This document shows, piece by piece, positions 56,378-64,000 of a stretch of 64,000 nt of DNA; position 1 is the stretch's first letter; each line of letters opens with the position of its first letter. The stretch comes from Dendrocalamus latiflorus. Lineage: Eukaryota > Streptophyta > Magnoliopsida > Poales > Poaceae. Below the pieces are notes generated by a model. The model saw nothing but the letters and a program-made list of their open reading frames with translations, was not told the origin of the DNA and searched no databases. The position numbers and the translations under genes were made by a program. Location: positions 33,231,092 to 33,295,091 of the forward strand of contig CM029640.1 in NCBI GenBank assembly GCA_017311315.1, in the 5' to 3' direction.

Positions 56378-59203
56378 TCACGTGGGTCTCAAGCCCATCT
56401 CACTCGATGCACTATCTATCACATTACGTGACAAACCCTTAGTGAATTGATCTGCCAGATTCTTAGACGTATGGACATAGTCCAAAGCTATCACTCCGGA
56501 GTTTCTCAATTTCCTGACAGATTTCAACCGCCTCTTTATATGCTTTGTTGACTTCATGTTGTCCTTAGAACTATTCACTTTGACAATCACCATCTGATTA
56601 TCACAGTTCATAGAAATAGCCGGTATAGTTTTTTCAACCACCGGTAAATCCATAAGGAGTTCACGAAGCCATTCAGCCTCAACAGTGGCGGTATCCAATG
56701 CTGTGAGTTCTGCTTCCATTGTTGACCTCGTTAAGATGGTCTGCTTGCAAGACTTCCATGAAACAGCGCCACCTCCAAGTGTAAACACATATCCACTTGT
56801 GGCATAAATCTCATCAGCATCAGATATCCAATTGGAATCACTATAGCCCTCAAGTACCCTTGGATACCCAGCATAGTGAATCCCATAGCTCATAGTACCT
56901 TTTAAATAGCGCATCACTCTCTCAAGAGCACGCCAGTGATCATCTCCCGGATTTGATACAAACCGGCTTAGTTTGCTCACAGCAAATGAGATGTCAGGTC
57001 TCGTTGCGCTAGCTAGATACATAAGCGAGCCAATGATTTGGGAGTATCTTAATTGATCCCTTGCTATTCTTCGATTTTTCCTTAATAGCACACTAGGATC
57101 ATAAGGCGTTGGAGCAGGTTTGCAATCACTATACCCAAAGCGACTCAACGCCTTTTCCACATAGTGGGATTGCAGAAGTGTCACCCCACCATTGCCTTCT
57201 CTCAGTAGCTTGATATTAAGAATAACATCAGCTACTCCCAAATCCTTCATCTCAAAATTATTGGACAAAAAGTCCTTAATCTCCTTAATCACATTAAGGC
57301 TGGTTCCAAAGATCAGTATGTCGTCAACATACAAACACAAGATCACACCTTCACCCCCGCCATAGCGATAGTACACACATTTATCAGCTTCATTCACAAC
57401 AAAGCCAGCAGACGTTAATGTTCTATCGAACTTCTCATGCCATTGCTTAGGCGCTTGCTTCAGGCCATACAAAGACTTCAATAATTTACACACCATGCCT
57501 TCTTGACCATTTGCTACAAACCCATCTGGCTGATCCATATAGATCTCCTCCTCTAACTCTCCATTTAGGAAAGTTGTCTTAACGTCCATCTGATGAACGA
57601 GAAGACCATGAGAAGCTGCCAAGGAAAGTAATACTCGAATTGTGGTCAATCGAGCAACAGGTGAATAAGTATCAAAGAAATCTTCGCCTTCTTTCTGGGT
57701 GTAACCCTTGGCCACAAGCCTTGTCTTGTACTTTTCAATAGTACCATCAGGCCTAAGCTTTTTCTTGAACACCCATTTGCAACCTACAGGTTTGCACCCG
57801 TAAGGACGATCAACGACTTCCCAAGTTCCATTAGACATAATAGAATCTATCTCACTCCGTACTGCTTCCTTCCAAAAGTCAGCATCAGGAGAAGAATATG
57901 CCTCTTCAATGGTTCTTGGAGTGTTATCCACAAGGTACACAATGTAGTCATCACCAAAAGACTTTGCAGTCCTTTGTCTCTTACTCTTTCGAGCGACTAC
58001 AGTGTCATCCTCCTCAGGATTTTGCACACGGGTTTCCTCAAAGTGTTCTATCCGAATATGTTGCTCATGGGGTATTATAGGTTCATGACTAGACGTGCTA
58101 GGTGATTCTTTCATAGGAAATTCATTCTCAAAAAATGTAGCATCTCTGGACTCCATAATAGTACCAACATGCATGTCAGGTACTTCAGAGTTTATTATTA
58201 AAAACCTATATCCCACGCTGTGTATAGCATAACCAAGGAAAACACAATCAACAGTTTTAGGTCCAAGTTTGCGCTTTTTGTTGATTGGCACATTCACCTT
58301 GGCCAAGCAACCCCAAGTGCGCAAGTAGGAGAGATTCAATCTTTTCTTTTCCCATTCCTCGAATGGTGTAATTTCTTTATTCTTTGTAGGAACTCTATTC
58401 AGGACATGACAAGCAGTCAATATAGCCTCACCCCACCATTCCTTAGATAGTCCCGCTGTCTCTAACATGGCATTAACCAACTCAGTTAGAGTGCGATTCT
58501 TTCTTTCGGCAATCCCATTTGATTGTGGTGAGTATGGCGGTGTCCTTTCATGAATAATTCCATGTTCTATGCAGAATTTAGAAAATTCATTTGAAAAATA
58601 CTCTCCACCGCGATCAGATCTTAACTGTTTAATTTTCCTCTCAAGTTGATTTTCTACTTCAGCTTTATAGATCTTAAAATAATTTAACGCTTCATCTTTT
58701 GATTTTAGCAAGTACACGTAGCAAAATCTAGTACAATCATCTATAAGTGTCATGAAAAATCTTTTGCCACCTTTAGTCAACTCGCCGTTCATCTCGCACA
58801 AATCGGAATGAACTAGTTCTAATGGTGCCAAGTTCCTCGCCTCTGCTGCCTTGTGAGGCTTGCGAGGTTGCTTAGATTGCACACACACATGGCACTTAGA
58901 ATCTTTGACTAAAGTAAATTTCGGGATTAAATTCAGATTTGCTAGCCGCGTCAAATAGCCAAAATTAACATGATAAAGCCGTGAATGCCAAATATTCGAT
59001 TCATTCGAATTAGTAACATTGTTTGCAACATTATTACACACATCAGACAAAGATAAGCGGAACAAGCCTCCGCAATCATAACCTTTTCCAACAAATGACC
59101 CATACTTAGAAAGTACACATTTATTCGATTCAAAGACTAATTTAAAACTATCTCTACATAGTAGAGAGCCGCTAACTAGATTCTTTTTGATAGAGGGGGA
59201 CAT
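56378..59203 (-). CDS. Copia pol: protease end, integrase, RT, RNase H (941 codons)
   Basis: An uninterrupted minus-strand frame. It starts within the protease C-terminal part (SIKKNLVSGSLLC). The integrase zinc region has HSRLYHVNFGYLTRL and CHVCVQSK; its core has LVHSDLCE, FMTLIDDCTRF and RSDRGGEYFSNEF. RT shows QMDVKTTFLNGELEEEIYM and the catalytic LYVDDIL. RNase H shows EGYSDSNWISD and STMEAELTALDTATVEAEWL. Gag lies in a different frame, overlapping by about 30 nt; the shift coincides with a five-C run (59195-59199). This is either a 1-nt mutation or a programmed shift. The former is likelier because copia elements normally use one frame. Confidence 0.93.
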   Translation of the reverse strand: MSPSIKKNLVSGSLLCRDSFKLVFESNKCVLSKYGSFVGKGYDCGGLFRLSLSDVCNNVANNVTNSNESNIWHSRLYHVNFGYLTRLANLNLIPKFTLVKDSKCHVCVQSKQPRKPHKAAEARNLAPLELVHSDLCEMNGELTKGGKRFFMTLIDDCTRFCYVYLLKSKDEALNYFKIYKAEVENQLERKIKQLRSDRGGEYFSNEFSKFCIEHGIIHERTPPYSPQSNGIAERKNRTLTELVNAMLETAGLSKEWWGEAILTACHVLNRVPTKNKEITPFEEWEKKRLNLSYLRTWGCLAKVNVPINKKRKLGPKTVDCVFLGYAIHSVGYRFLIINSEVPDMHVGTIMESRDATFFENEFPMKESPSTSSHEPIIPHEQHIRIEHFEETRVQNPEEDDTVVARKSKRQRTAKSFGDDYIVYLVDNTPRTIEEAYSSPDADFWKEAVRSEIDSIMSNGTWEVVDRPYGCKPVGCKWVFKKKLRPDGTIEKYKTRLVAKGYTQKEGEDFFDTYSPVARLTTIRVLLSLAASHGLLVHQMDVKTTFLNGELEEEIYMDQPDGFVANGQEGMVCKLLKSLYGLKQAPKQWHEKFDRTLTSAGFVVNEADKCVYYRYGGGEGVILCLYVDDILIFGTSLNVIKEIKDFLSNNFEMKDLGVADVILNIKLLREGNGGVTLLQSHYVEKALSRFGYSDCKPAPTPYDPSVLLRKNRRIARDQLRYSQIIGSLMYLASATRPDISFAVSKLSRFVSNPGDDHWRALERVMRYLKGTMSYGIHYAGYPRVLEGYSDSNWISDADEIYATSGYVFTLGGGAVSWKSCKQTILTRSTMEAELTALDTATVEAEWLRELLMDLPVVEKTIPAISMNCDNQMVIVKVNSSKDNMKSTKHIKRRLKSVRKLRNSGVIALDYVHTSKNLADQFTKGLSRNVIDSASSEMGLRPT

Positions 59204-60518
59204 GCTGCACGTTCTTCAATTGCACGGTCTTTCCCGAAGTGAGCTTCAGAATGACCGTACCAGCACCAAGAACACGCGCATGCGATCCGTTCCCCATCAG
59301 CAAGGTTCCAGTCCCGCCAACCTGGTAAGAAGAAAACAAAGAAATATCACCACACACATGAATATTAGCTCCAGTATCCATCCACCACTCAGGCGAATGA
59401 CAGACTGAAAAAACAGTACGTAAAGAATTACCATACCCCGATGTTCCTGCATCAGTCTCGCTAACAATCATGTTTGCAGACTTCTTGTCCTGCTTAAATT
59501 TGCGGTCTGGGCACTCACTTGCCCAGTGATCCTCGCTCCCGCAAACAAAGCAGTTCCCTTTGTTCTTCTTCTTCTTAAACGTGGTTGTTTGCTTAGTCTT
59601 TGGTTTGTTCTCTTGCTTGTTCTTCTTCTTCTTATTGCGAGAAGCATTGAAGTTTTTCTTCTGCACCAAATTGGCACTAGAAGACTCAACTCCTTTCCCC
59701 CGAGTGTCTTTTGCCCTCGCCTTCTCCTCAACATCAAGAGACCCAATGAGGTCAGCGACGCTGAACTCTTGTCTCTTGTGTTTTAGAGAAGTGGCAAAAT
59801 CCCTCCAAGAAGGTGGTAACTTGGCGATAATACCGCCAGCCACAAACTTGTCGGGCAACACGCATGGAAAATGCTCGAGTTCCTTTGCCAGTGCCTGTAT
59901 CTCATGAGCCTGTTCCACTACAGATCGGTTATCAACCATCTTGTAGTCATACAGCTGCTCCATGACGTACAACTCACTACCAGCATCGAAAATATCGAAC
60001 TTTTTCTCAAGTGCTTCCCACATCTCTTTGCCAGACGGCAGTAACATGTAGACGTCCACTATGTTTTCAGCGAGAACGCTAACCACGGCGCCTCGAAACA
60101 GGTTATCAGCAACCTTGAACATTTTCTCCTCCTCTGGAGTAAATTGTTCAGGAAGCCCCTGCACGACGTGGTAAATGCTCATAGCCGTCAACCACAGGAC
60201 CATCTTAGCACGCCACCGCTTGTAATTTGAACCATCAAATGTATTCGGCTTAAGAGCAGCAGCAAAACCACTAACCGAAAAGTGCCTAAAATCATGTTTT
60301 TGGATTGTTAGAAATTTAGGCAAATTACGACATAATTTAATCCAGAAATTACCAATTAAAATCATGACAAGAGTTGTGCTAGTACTATTCATTTTTAGAA
60401 CACTAAACAGTGTAACTAACTCTATGAACAATACTGTAAAGATCAGGAACAAAATGTTATACCCAGAGGCGGGGCCAGTGCCAGAGGCACCGGATGCGTC
60501 GTTCTGCTCAGTTGACAT
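59172..60518 (-). CDS. Copia gag and start of protease (448-codon frame)
   Basis: Gag core: TFDGSNYKRWRAKMVLWL, the retroviral-gag region, and a CCHC knuckle CFVCGSEDHWASEC preceded by a Lys-rich stretch. The protease active site is WMDTGANIHVCGD. The listed start lies inside the 5' LTR, and the first about 70 codons (GYNILFLIFTVLFIELVTLF) are LTR-encoded and hydrophobic. The true start may be further in. The frame ends prematurely in protease at the C-run where pol continues in another frame. Confidence 0.9.
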   Translation of the reverse strand: MSTEQNDASGASGTGPASGYNILFLIFTVLFIELVTLFSVLKMNSTSTTLVMILIGNFWIKLCRNLPKFLTIQKHDFRHFSVSGFAAALKPNTFDGSNYKRWRAKMVLWLTAMSIYHVVQGLPEQFTPEEEKMFKVADNLFRGAVVSVLAENIVDVYMLLPSGKEMWEALEKKFDIFDAGSELYVMEQLYDYKMVDNRSVVEQAHEIQALAKELEHFPCVLPDKFVAGGIIAKLPPSWRDFATSLKHKRQEFSVADLIGSLDVEEKARAKDTRGKGVESSSANLVQKKNFNASRNKKKKNKQENKPKTKQTTTFKKKKNKGNCFVCGSEDHWASECPDRKFKQDKKSANMIVSETDAGTSGYGNSLRTVFSVCHSPEWWMDTGANIHVCGDISLFSSYQVGGTGTLLMGNGSHARVLGAGTVILKLTSGKTVQLKNVQHVPLYQKESS

Positions 60519-61142
60519 GAGCAGCTATTCGATGTAGTCGATCTCAGTTGGTGCAGGACGAGGTACGCAGTGCAGTCCCTTGAACGGCCTTCTGGAAGTA
60601 GTTGTACTTGCCGTGTAATGGAATGCCGCCGGGAATTAGCCGATCACGTCGTGTACAGAAGCGAGCAGTCGTGCTGAGCACTCCCCAAAAACCTGATCGC
60701 CCGCCTATCCGTGCAGATGTCACAGCTGGACGTGGTTTCGGAGGCCTGCTCTCCCAAACGCCTGTGCGCGCAGGAGCTGGGACGGGGAAAAACTCGGAGG
60801 AGCAGCTCAACAGAGAGGAGAAGGTGTGGTTTCTGTGTCTCGCTCGAGGCTAGGAGAAGGTGTGGTTTCTGTGTCTCGCTCGAGGCTACTGTCGGACGCC
60901 CGAGCTTATACGCGTGCGGAGAAGATGAAGAGACAGGAAGCGTTACCGGGACAGGGGAGTAATCGCAAGTAACGGACAGTAACTCTCGCACAATTACTAC
61001 TTGAAACCGACGGAATTAATTCCGGTAACTGCTCACTTAATGCCTTCATCAATCCATGCACTTAGCATTTAATATGGGCCTTAGGATTTATTTGATTTAA
61101 TTGTTGAATTAAAAATGGACCAAGCCCAAATTAAATCCAACA
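60306..61142 (-). repeat. 5' LTR, 837 bp
   Basis: As the 3' LTR but 36 bp longer, owing to a tandem duplication at 60816-60887. Confidence 0.95.
60816..60887. repeat. 36-bp tandem duplication in the 5' LTR
   Basis: AGGAGAAGGTGTGGTTTCTG and the next 16 bases occur twice in a row (60816-60851, 60852-60887) but once in the 3' LTR (near 55541). It arose after insertion, or was present in only one repeat. Confidence 0.95.
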
Positions 61143-61921
61143 GACAGCCAGTGCAAAAATCGATTTATATGGCTGATGGCTTTTGATTTTGTCTATACTT
61201 TTTGAGACGGTGGTAGACGATAGAGATACCGATATGAACCGTGCATACGGTTTTAAACTCGGAAAATCGTTTGAAGAAGAATCTTCAAGAAGCCGCCTCA
61301 TGTATAGCACCTAGATGGTGTGGTAACACAACAGTAAAACAAGAAAAGTACATCCTTTGTTTATCATAAGAATAGAAAATCCAGGTTCAAATAAGAAGAC
61401 CTGACATGGTACTAGTTCCATTTACTGAATCTGTAGAGTGTATAGCACCGGACAGGCAACCACATAAGGAACAGAACAAATATCTTCAGAAGCCTTCAAA
61501 TTCCACCCACCCTAAGAAGATGCCAATGCCACGCGAAACGTCACACTGGAGAATGAGAACAACAGGAACAGACATGGAGTTGGATCTTTTAAAACAGGCT
61601 GGGTGGAGGGGAGGTCCAGAGATCATGCAACTGAAAACAGCCAAGCAGTTGGCTCCAGCCCCAGGTTATGGATTAGGCAGGAATCTTGCTCATATCCCCT
61701 TGCACCACTCATTCCTTTCCACCACTCGTTCGTCTCAGCCCGAGCTGGGCCACCATAGGAAGCAAGCTCTTCCCTCCATCCACATAAGGATGCTCACTTC
61801 TTGCCACAGACTTCCTATGGCCACCTCTCCCCCTTCTCCTTCCTCCTCTCCTCCCCATTAATGTCCTCTCTTTCTCATTGGTGCTTGTCTACTCATCCCT
61901 GTCTTTTGCTTCTGCCACTCC
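61143..61921 (+). promoter_or_regulatory. Upstream region and 5' UTR of PHT2;1
   Basis: Bounded by the copia target site and the PHT2;1 start. 61690-61920 is CT-rich (CTTCTCCTTTCTTC-type), as common in plant 5' leaders. The 151-codon open frame at 61406-61861 shows no protein-like features. No TATA box was fixed. Confidence 0.4.
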
Positions 61922-64000
61922 ATGTCTCAATCTTCTCCTTTCTTCTCCGTTGCCCGAGCACATACTGGAGCAGGAGGGCGAGCTGCGGCTGCCGCTCTCC
62001 TGCTCCGTCACGCTGTCGCTCAGCGGCCACCTAGCATTCATGGCCTGAGGTATTTCCCTCTGGCTGAAGTGTCACCTGCCAAGACACTGAGCTCACACCT
62101 GGGCCGTCCGCGCGCCACACTAACCTCCTTTGCCAATGCCGATGATGGCTCCAGCGCAAAAGAAGAGGCTGAGGAGGAGCAGAACGGGGAATCTGAGCTG
62201 TCGGAGATGGCCAAGGCGTTCCATATTTCACGACGGATGGCGATGTCAATCTCTGTGGTGATTGCATTTGCGGCCCTCACCGTGCCACTGCTGATGCGCA
62301 CACTGGTCTGTCATGGGACGATGAAAATGAAGGCGCTGGCATACCTGACACTACTGTCAGGGTTCTACATGGCATGGAATATTGGGGCAAATGATGTGGC
62401 GAATGCCATGGGGACATCAGTAGGGTCTGGAGCTTTGACACTTCGGCAGGCAGTGCTGACTGCGGCTGTGCTAGAGTTCTCTGGTGCATTCCTTATGGGC
62501 ACCCATGTTACCAGCACCATGCAGAACGGCATCCTAGTTGCGTCAGTCTTCCAAGGAAAGGACTCTCTGCTCTTCGCTGGATTGTTGTCCTCCCTCGCCG
62601 CTGCTGGCACATGGCTGCAGGTAAGGTTCCATCACCTTTTGAGCTTTTGCTATATCATACCAAGCAGATCATGCAGTCTCATAGTGCCATTAGGTCATTA
62701 GGATCACATTACCGAGACTTTCCCAGTTTCAGTCTACAATACAGAAGATTTAAGAGAGTTAAGACGCACCAACAGAGACATATTTATGATACTAGAGTAG
62801 AATCGTCTCCCTAATAGGGCAAAATCATATACCTTTGCACTTCTAGATGCTATTGATGGAGCCCCATAAATTTTAGCAGGTCATTGCCATCTTTGATTAT
62901 ATGAAACCTACTGCATGAAAATCTTCCATCCTAAGCAGAGTTGAATATACTCTATTAAACAATTTCTTTTGAGGAACAAACTCTACTACACAGTAAACCA
63001 TTGATCTTTCACGGTAGGGGGCAACAGCACTGTGAAGGGAAAGCAACTTGACAGATACAACAGCTATCTACAGCATTGTTTTAGCCTTATTGATGTGGAA
63101 CTCTTAGGCGTACATTTTGAGATCCAGTTATAGGCAATTTCAGGATCAGCAGTGCAAACTTCATTTCCAATTCTCAGAGGTGGTTATCTAGCACTTGAAC
63201 AATTATGTCAAATTCGGAAAGTACACAAACAATAAATTGACGTAACTGAGCGGACAACGGTAACTACGAACATAGCAACTTTTAAAAAAAAACTCGACCT
63301 GCGGGGGGAAGAATCCCCCCGGGCATTGTTTTAAGAAGAAGGTCTTCTCACGCAGACCGAGAAAACCCCCGAACCCCTGCTCCACCCTTACACAGCGGCA
63401 CCATCGCCCGACCTTGTGAGACTACCGGCGGATCCTTTGGATCAACGCCTTGGCGGGGCCTTAGACCTATGTTTTGGTGTGGTAGCAGACGAGGGGATTT
63501 TTTCCCCCCAAGCCTGAAATTCGCTCCCACTGGGAGTCGAACTCAGGACCTGGGGGGTGCTACTCAGGCCTCTAACCATTGGGCTAGAGACCCTTTCGCG
63601 AACATAGCAACTTTTACAAGGAACAAGTTTATGGAATCTTACATATTAAAGTATATAAAAACTAGATACATGCATAACTGTGCTGGAGAAGACAATTTTA
63701 GTGGGCCACTGATTGTATATGTTTCCTCTACTTAAGCAATGGAGTTATAATATTTACATGATTGGGTAAAAATCAAATGCAAATAGCATGTCTCCAAAAT
63801 ATCTTTCTTCAACATCAAATGTGATGCCTCTGCCAATAGTGCCGTTGGTTTTACAGTCTTGAGAATGTAGCATATTAACAATTGTAAGCATCTACTTGCA
63901 TTAACATTTGCTGTTTCTTAGGTTGCTTCCTCGTATGGCTGGCCTGTTTCAACTACACATTGTATTGTTGGGGCCATGGTTGGTTTTGGGCTAGTTTTTG
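61922..64000 (+). CDS. PHT2;1: Chloroplast phosphate transporter PHT2;1 (5' part)
   Basis: Low-affinity phosphate:proton/sodium symporter of the plastid inner envelope (PiT/Pho4 family). Exon 1 is 61922-62620 (233 codons), with a GTAAGG donor in phase 0. Exon 2 starts at 63922 after TTTCTTAG and runs off the window. Residues 1-70 are Ser/Ala/Arg-rich, like a transit peptide, followed by an acidic stretch (EEAEEEQNGESE). Membrane segments lie near 108-126, 137-155, 175-195 and 214-232. The PiT signature GANDVANAMGTSVGSGALT is at 155-173; exon 2 adds YGWPVSTTHCIVGAMVGFG. The ATG at 61922 is the first in frame after an upstream stop. The gene is incomplete only because the window ends. Confidence 0.95.
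63285..63598 (-). mobile_element. tRNA-derived SINE in PHT2;1 intron 1
   Basis: An 18-bp duplication CGAACATAGCAACTTTTA flanks it (63267-63284, 63599-63616). On the minus strand the head carries box A-like TAGCCCAATGGTTAGAG and box B-like GAGTTCGACTCCC. The 3' end is a T run (TTTTTTTTT), as in rice p-SINE-type elements. Length is 314 bp, longer than p-SINE1, so another SINE family is likely. Confidence 0.9.

Larger units (their letters stand above)
55031..61142 (-). mobile_element. Young Ty1/copia element, 6.1 kb
   Basis: LTRs 55031-55831 and 60306-61142 begin TGTTAGAAAT and end AATCCAACA. A perfect 5-bp duplication GACAG flanks the element (55026-55030, 61143-61147). LTRs differ by five substitutions by eye and one 36-bp duplication. 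Gag and pol are present on the minus strand in copia order. A purine-rich AATTTGGTGGGGAT abuts the 3' LTR (55832-55845). No TGGTATCAGAGC primer site follows the 5' LTR; the adjoining bases read ATCCAAAAACATG. Confidence 0.95.

Noticed and set aside
61406..61861. 151-codon plus frame upstream of PHT2;1 as a gene or transporter N-terminus
   Set aside because: Ends in a stop 58 bp before the PHT2;1 ATG and lacks protein-like features; treated as upstream region.
63520..63598. tRNA gene on the minus strand
   Set aside because: Box A and B are present, but the unit continues into a SINE body with T tail and an 18-bp duplication, so it is a SINE head.

Overview
This is plant nuclear DNA from a grass, most likely the rice genus (Oryza) or a close relative. 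The evidence is spliced genes with GT-AG introns, a plastid phosphate transporter, a plant FLZ zinc-finger gene, a DYW-class PPR remnant, and a dense mix of grass transposons: Ty1/copia, Ty3/gypsy, CACTA, hAT, Mutator, Tourist-like MITEs and a tRNA-derived SINE ending in a T run. From memory, a PMS1 and a PHT2;1 orthologue lie close together on rice chromosome 2. That placement is not verified here.

Layout. 1-12.3 kb: the mismatch-repair gene PMS1 on the minus strand, with 11 inferred exons and an open frame of about 951 codons. Its last intron is about 6.6 kb and holds a decayed copia element (596-7010), which itself contains a 754-bp same-family mini-element and a 622-bp hAT element. Two more transposons (12314-13093 and 13123-13566) sit just upstream of the PMS1 start codon. 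13.9-15.1 kb: a Pack-MULE-like inverted-repeat unit carrying a decayed VPS23/ELC (ESCRT-I) copy. 17.0-21.5 kb: a degenerate CACTA element. 23.0-26.6 kb: a complete Dart/Ac-like hAT element with perfect 8-bp target duplication and an uninterrupted 750-codon transposase. 26.7-27.7 kb: a 5'-truncated PPR-DYW pseudogene. 28.0-29.3 kb: unrecognised exon-like fragments. 30.0-39.3 kb: a full-length CACTA element with a broken TNP2 transposase and a second gene ending in a Ulp1-type protease domain. 40.5-41.0 kb: a two-exon FLZ gene. 41.2-44.1 kb: a MITE, a Tip100-like hAT and a Mutator element. 46.3-48.1 kb: a gypsy remnant. 48.2-52.1 kb: a copper amine oxidase pseudogene, minus strand, split by MITEs. 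53.2-53.7 kb: a recent 277-bp tandem duplication. 55.0-61.1 kb: a young copia element with 5-bp target duplications and nearly identical LTRs. 61.9-64.0 kb: the 5' part of PHT2;1, plus strand, running off the window, with a SINE in intron 1.

The apparently functional host genes are PMS1 (DNA repair), the FLZ gene (stress/SnRK1-linked adaptor family) and PHT2;1 (chloroplast phosphate import). They share no pathway. Everything else is transposon sequence or gene debris. No rRNA, tRNA gene or CRISPR array was seen. Exon borders were read by eye from splice signals and reading phase, without transcript evidence.
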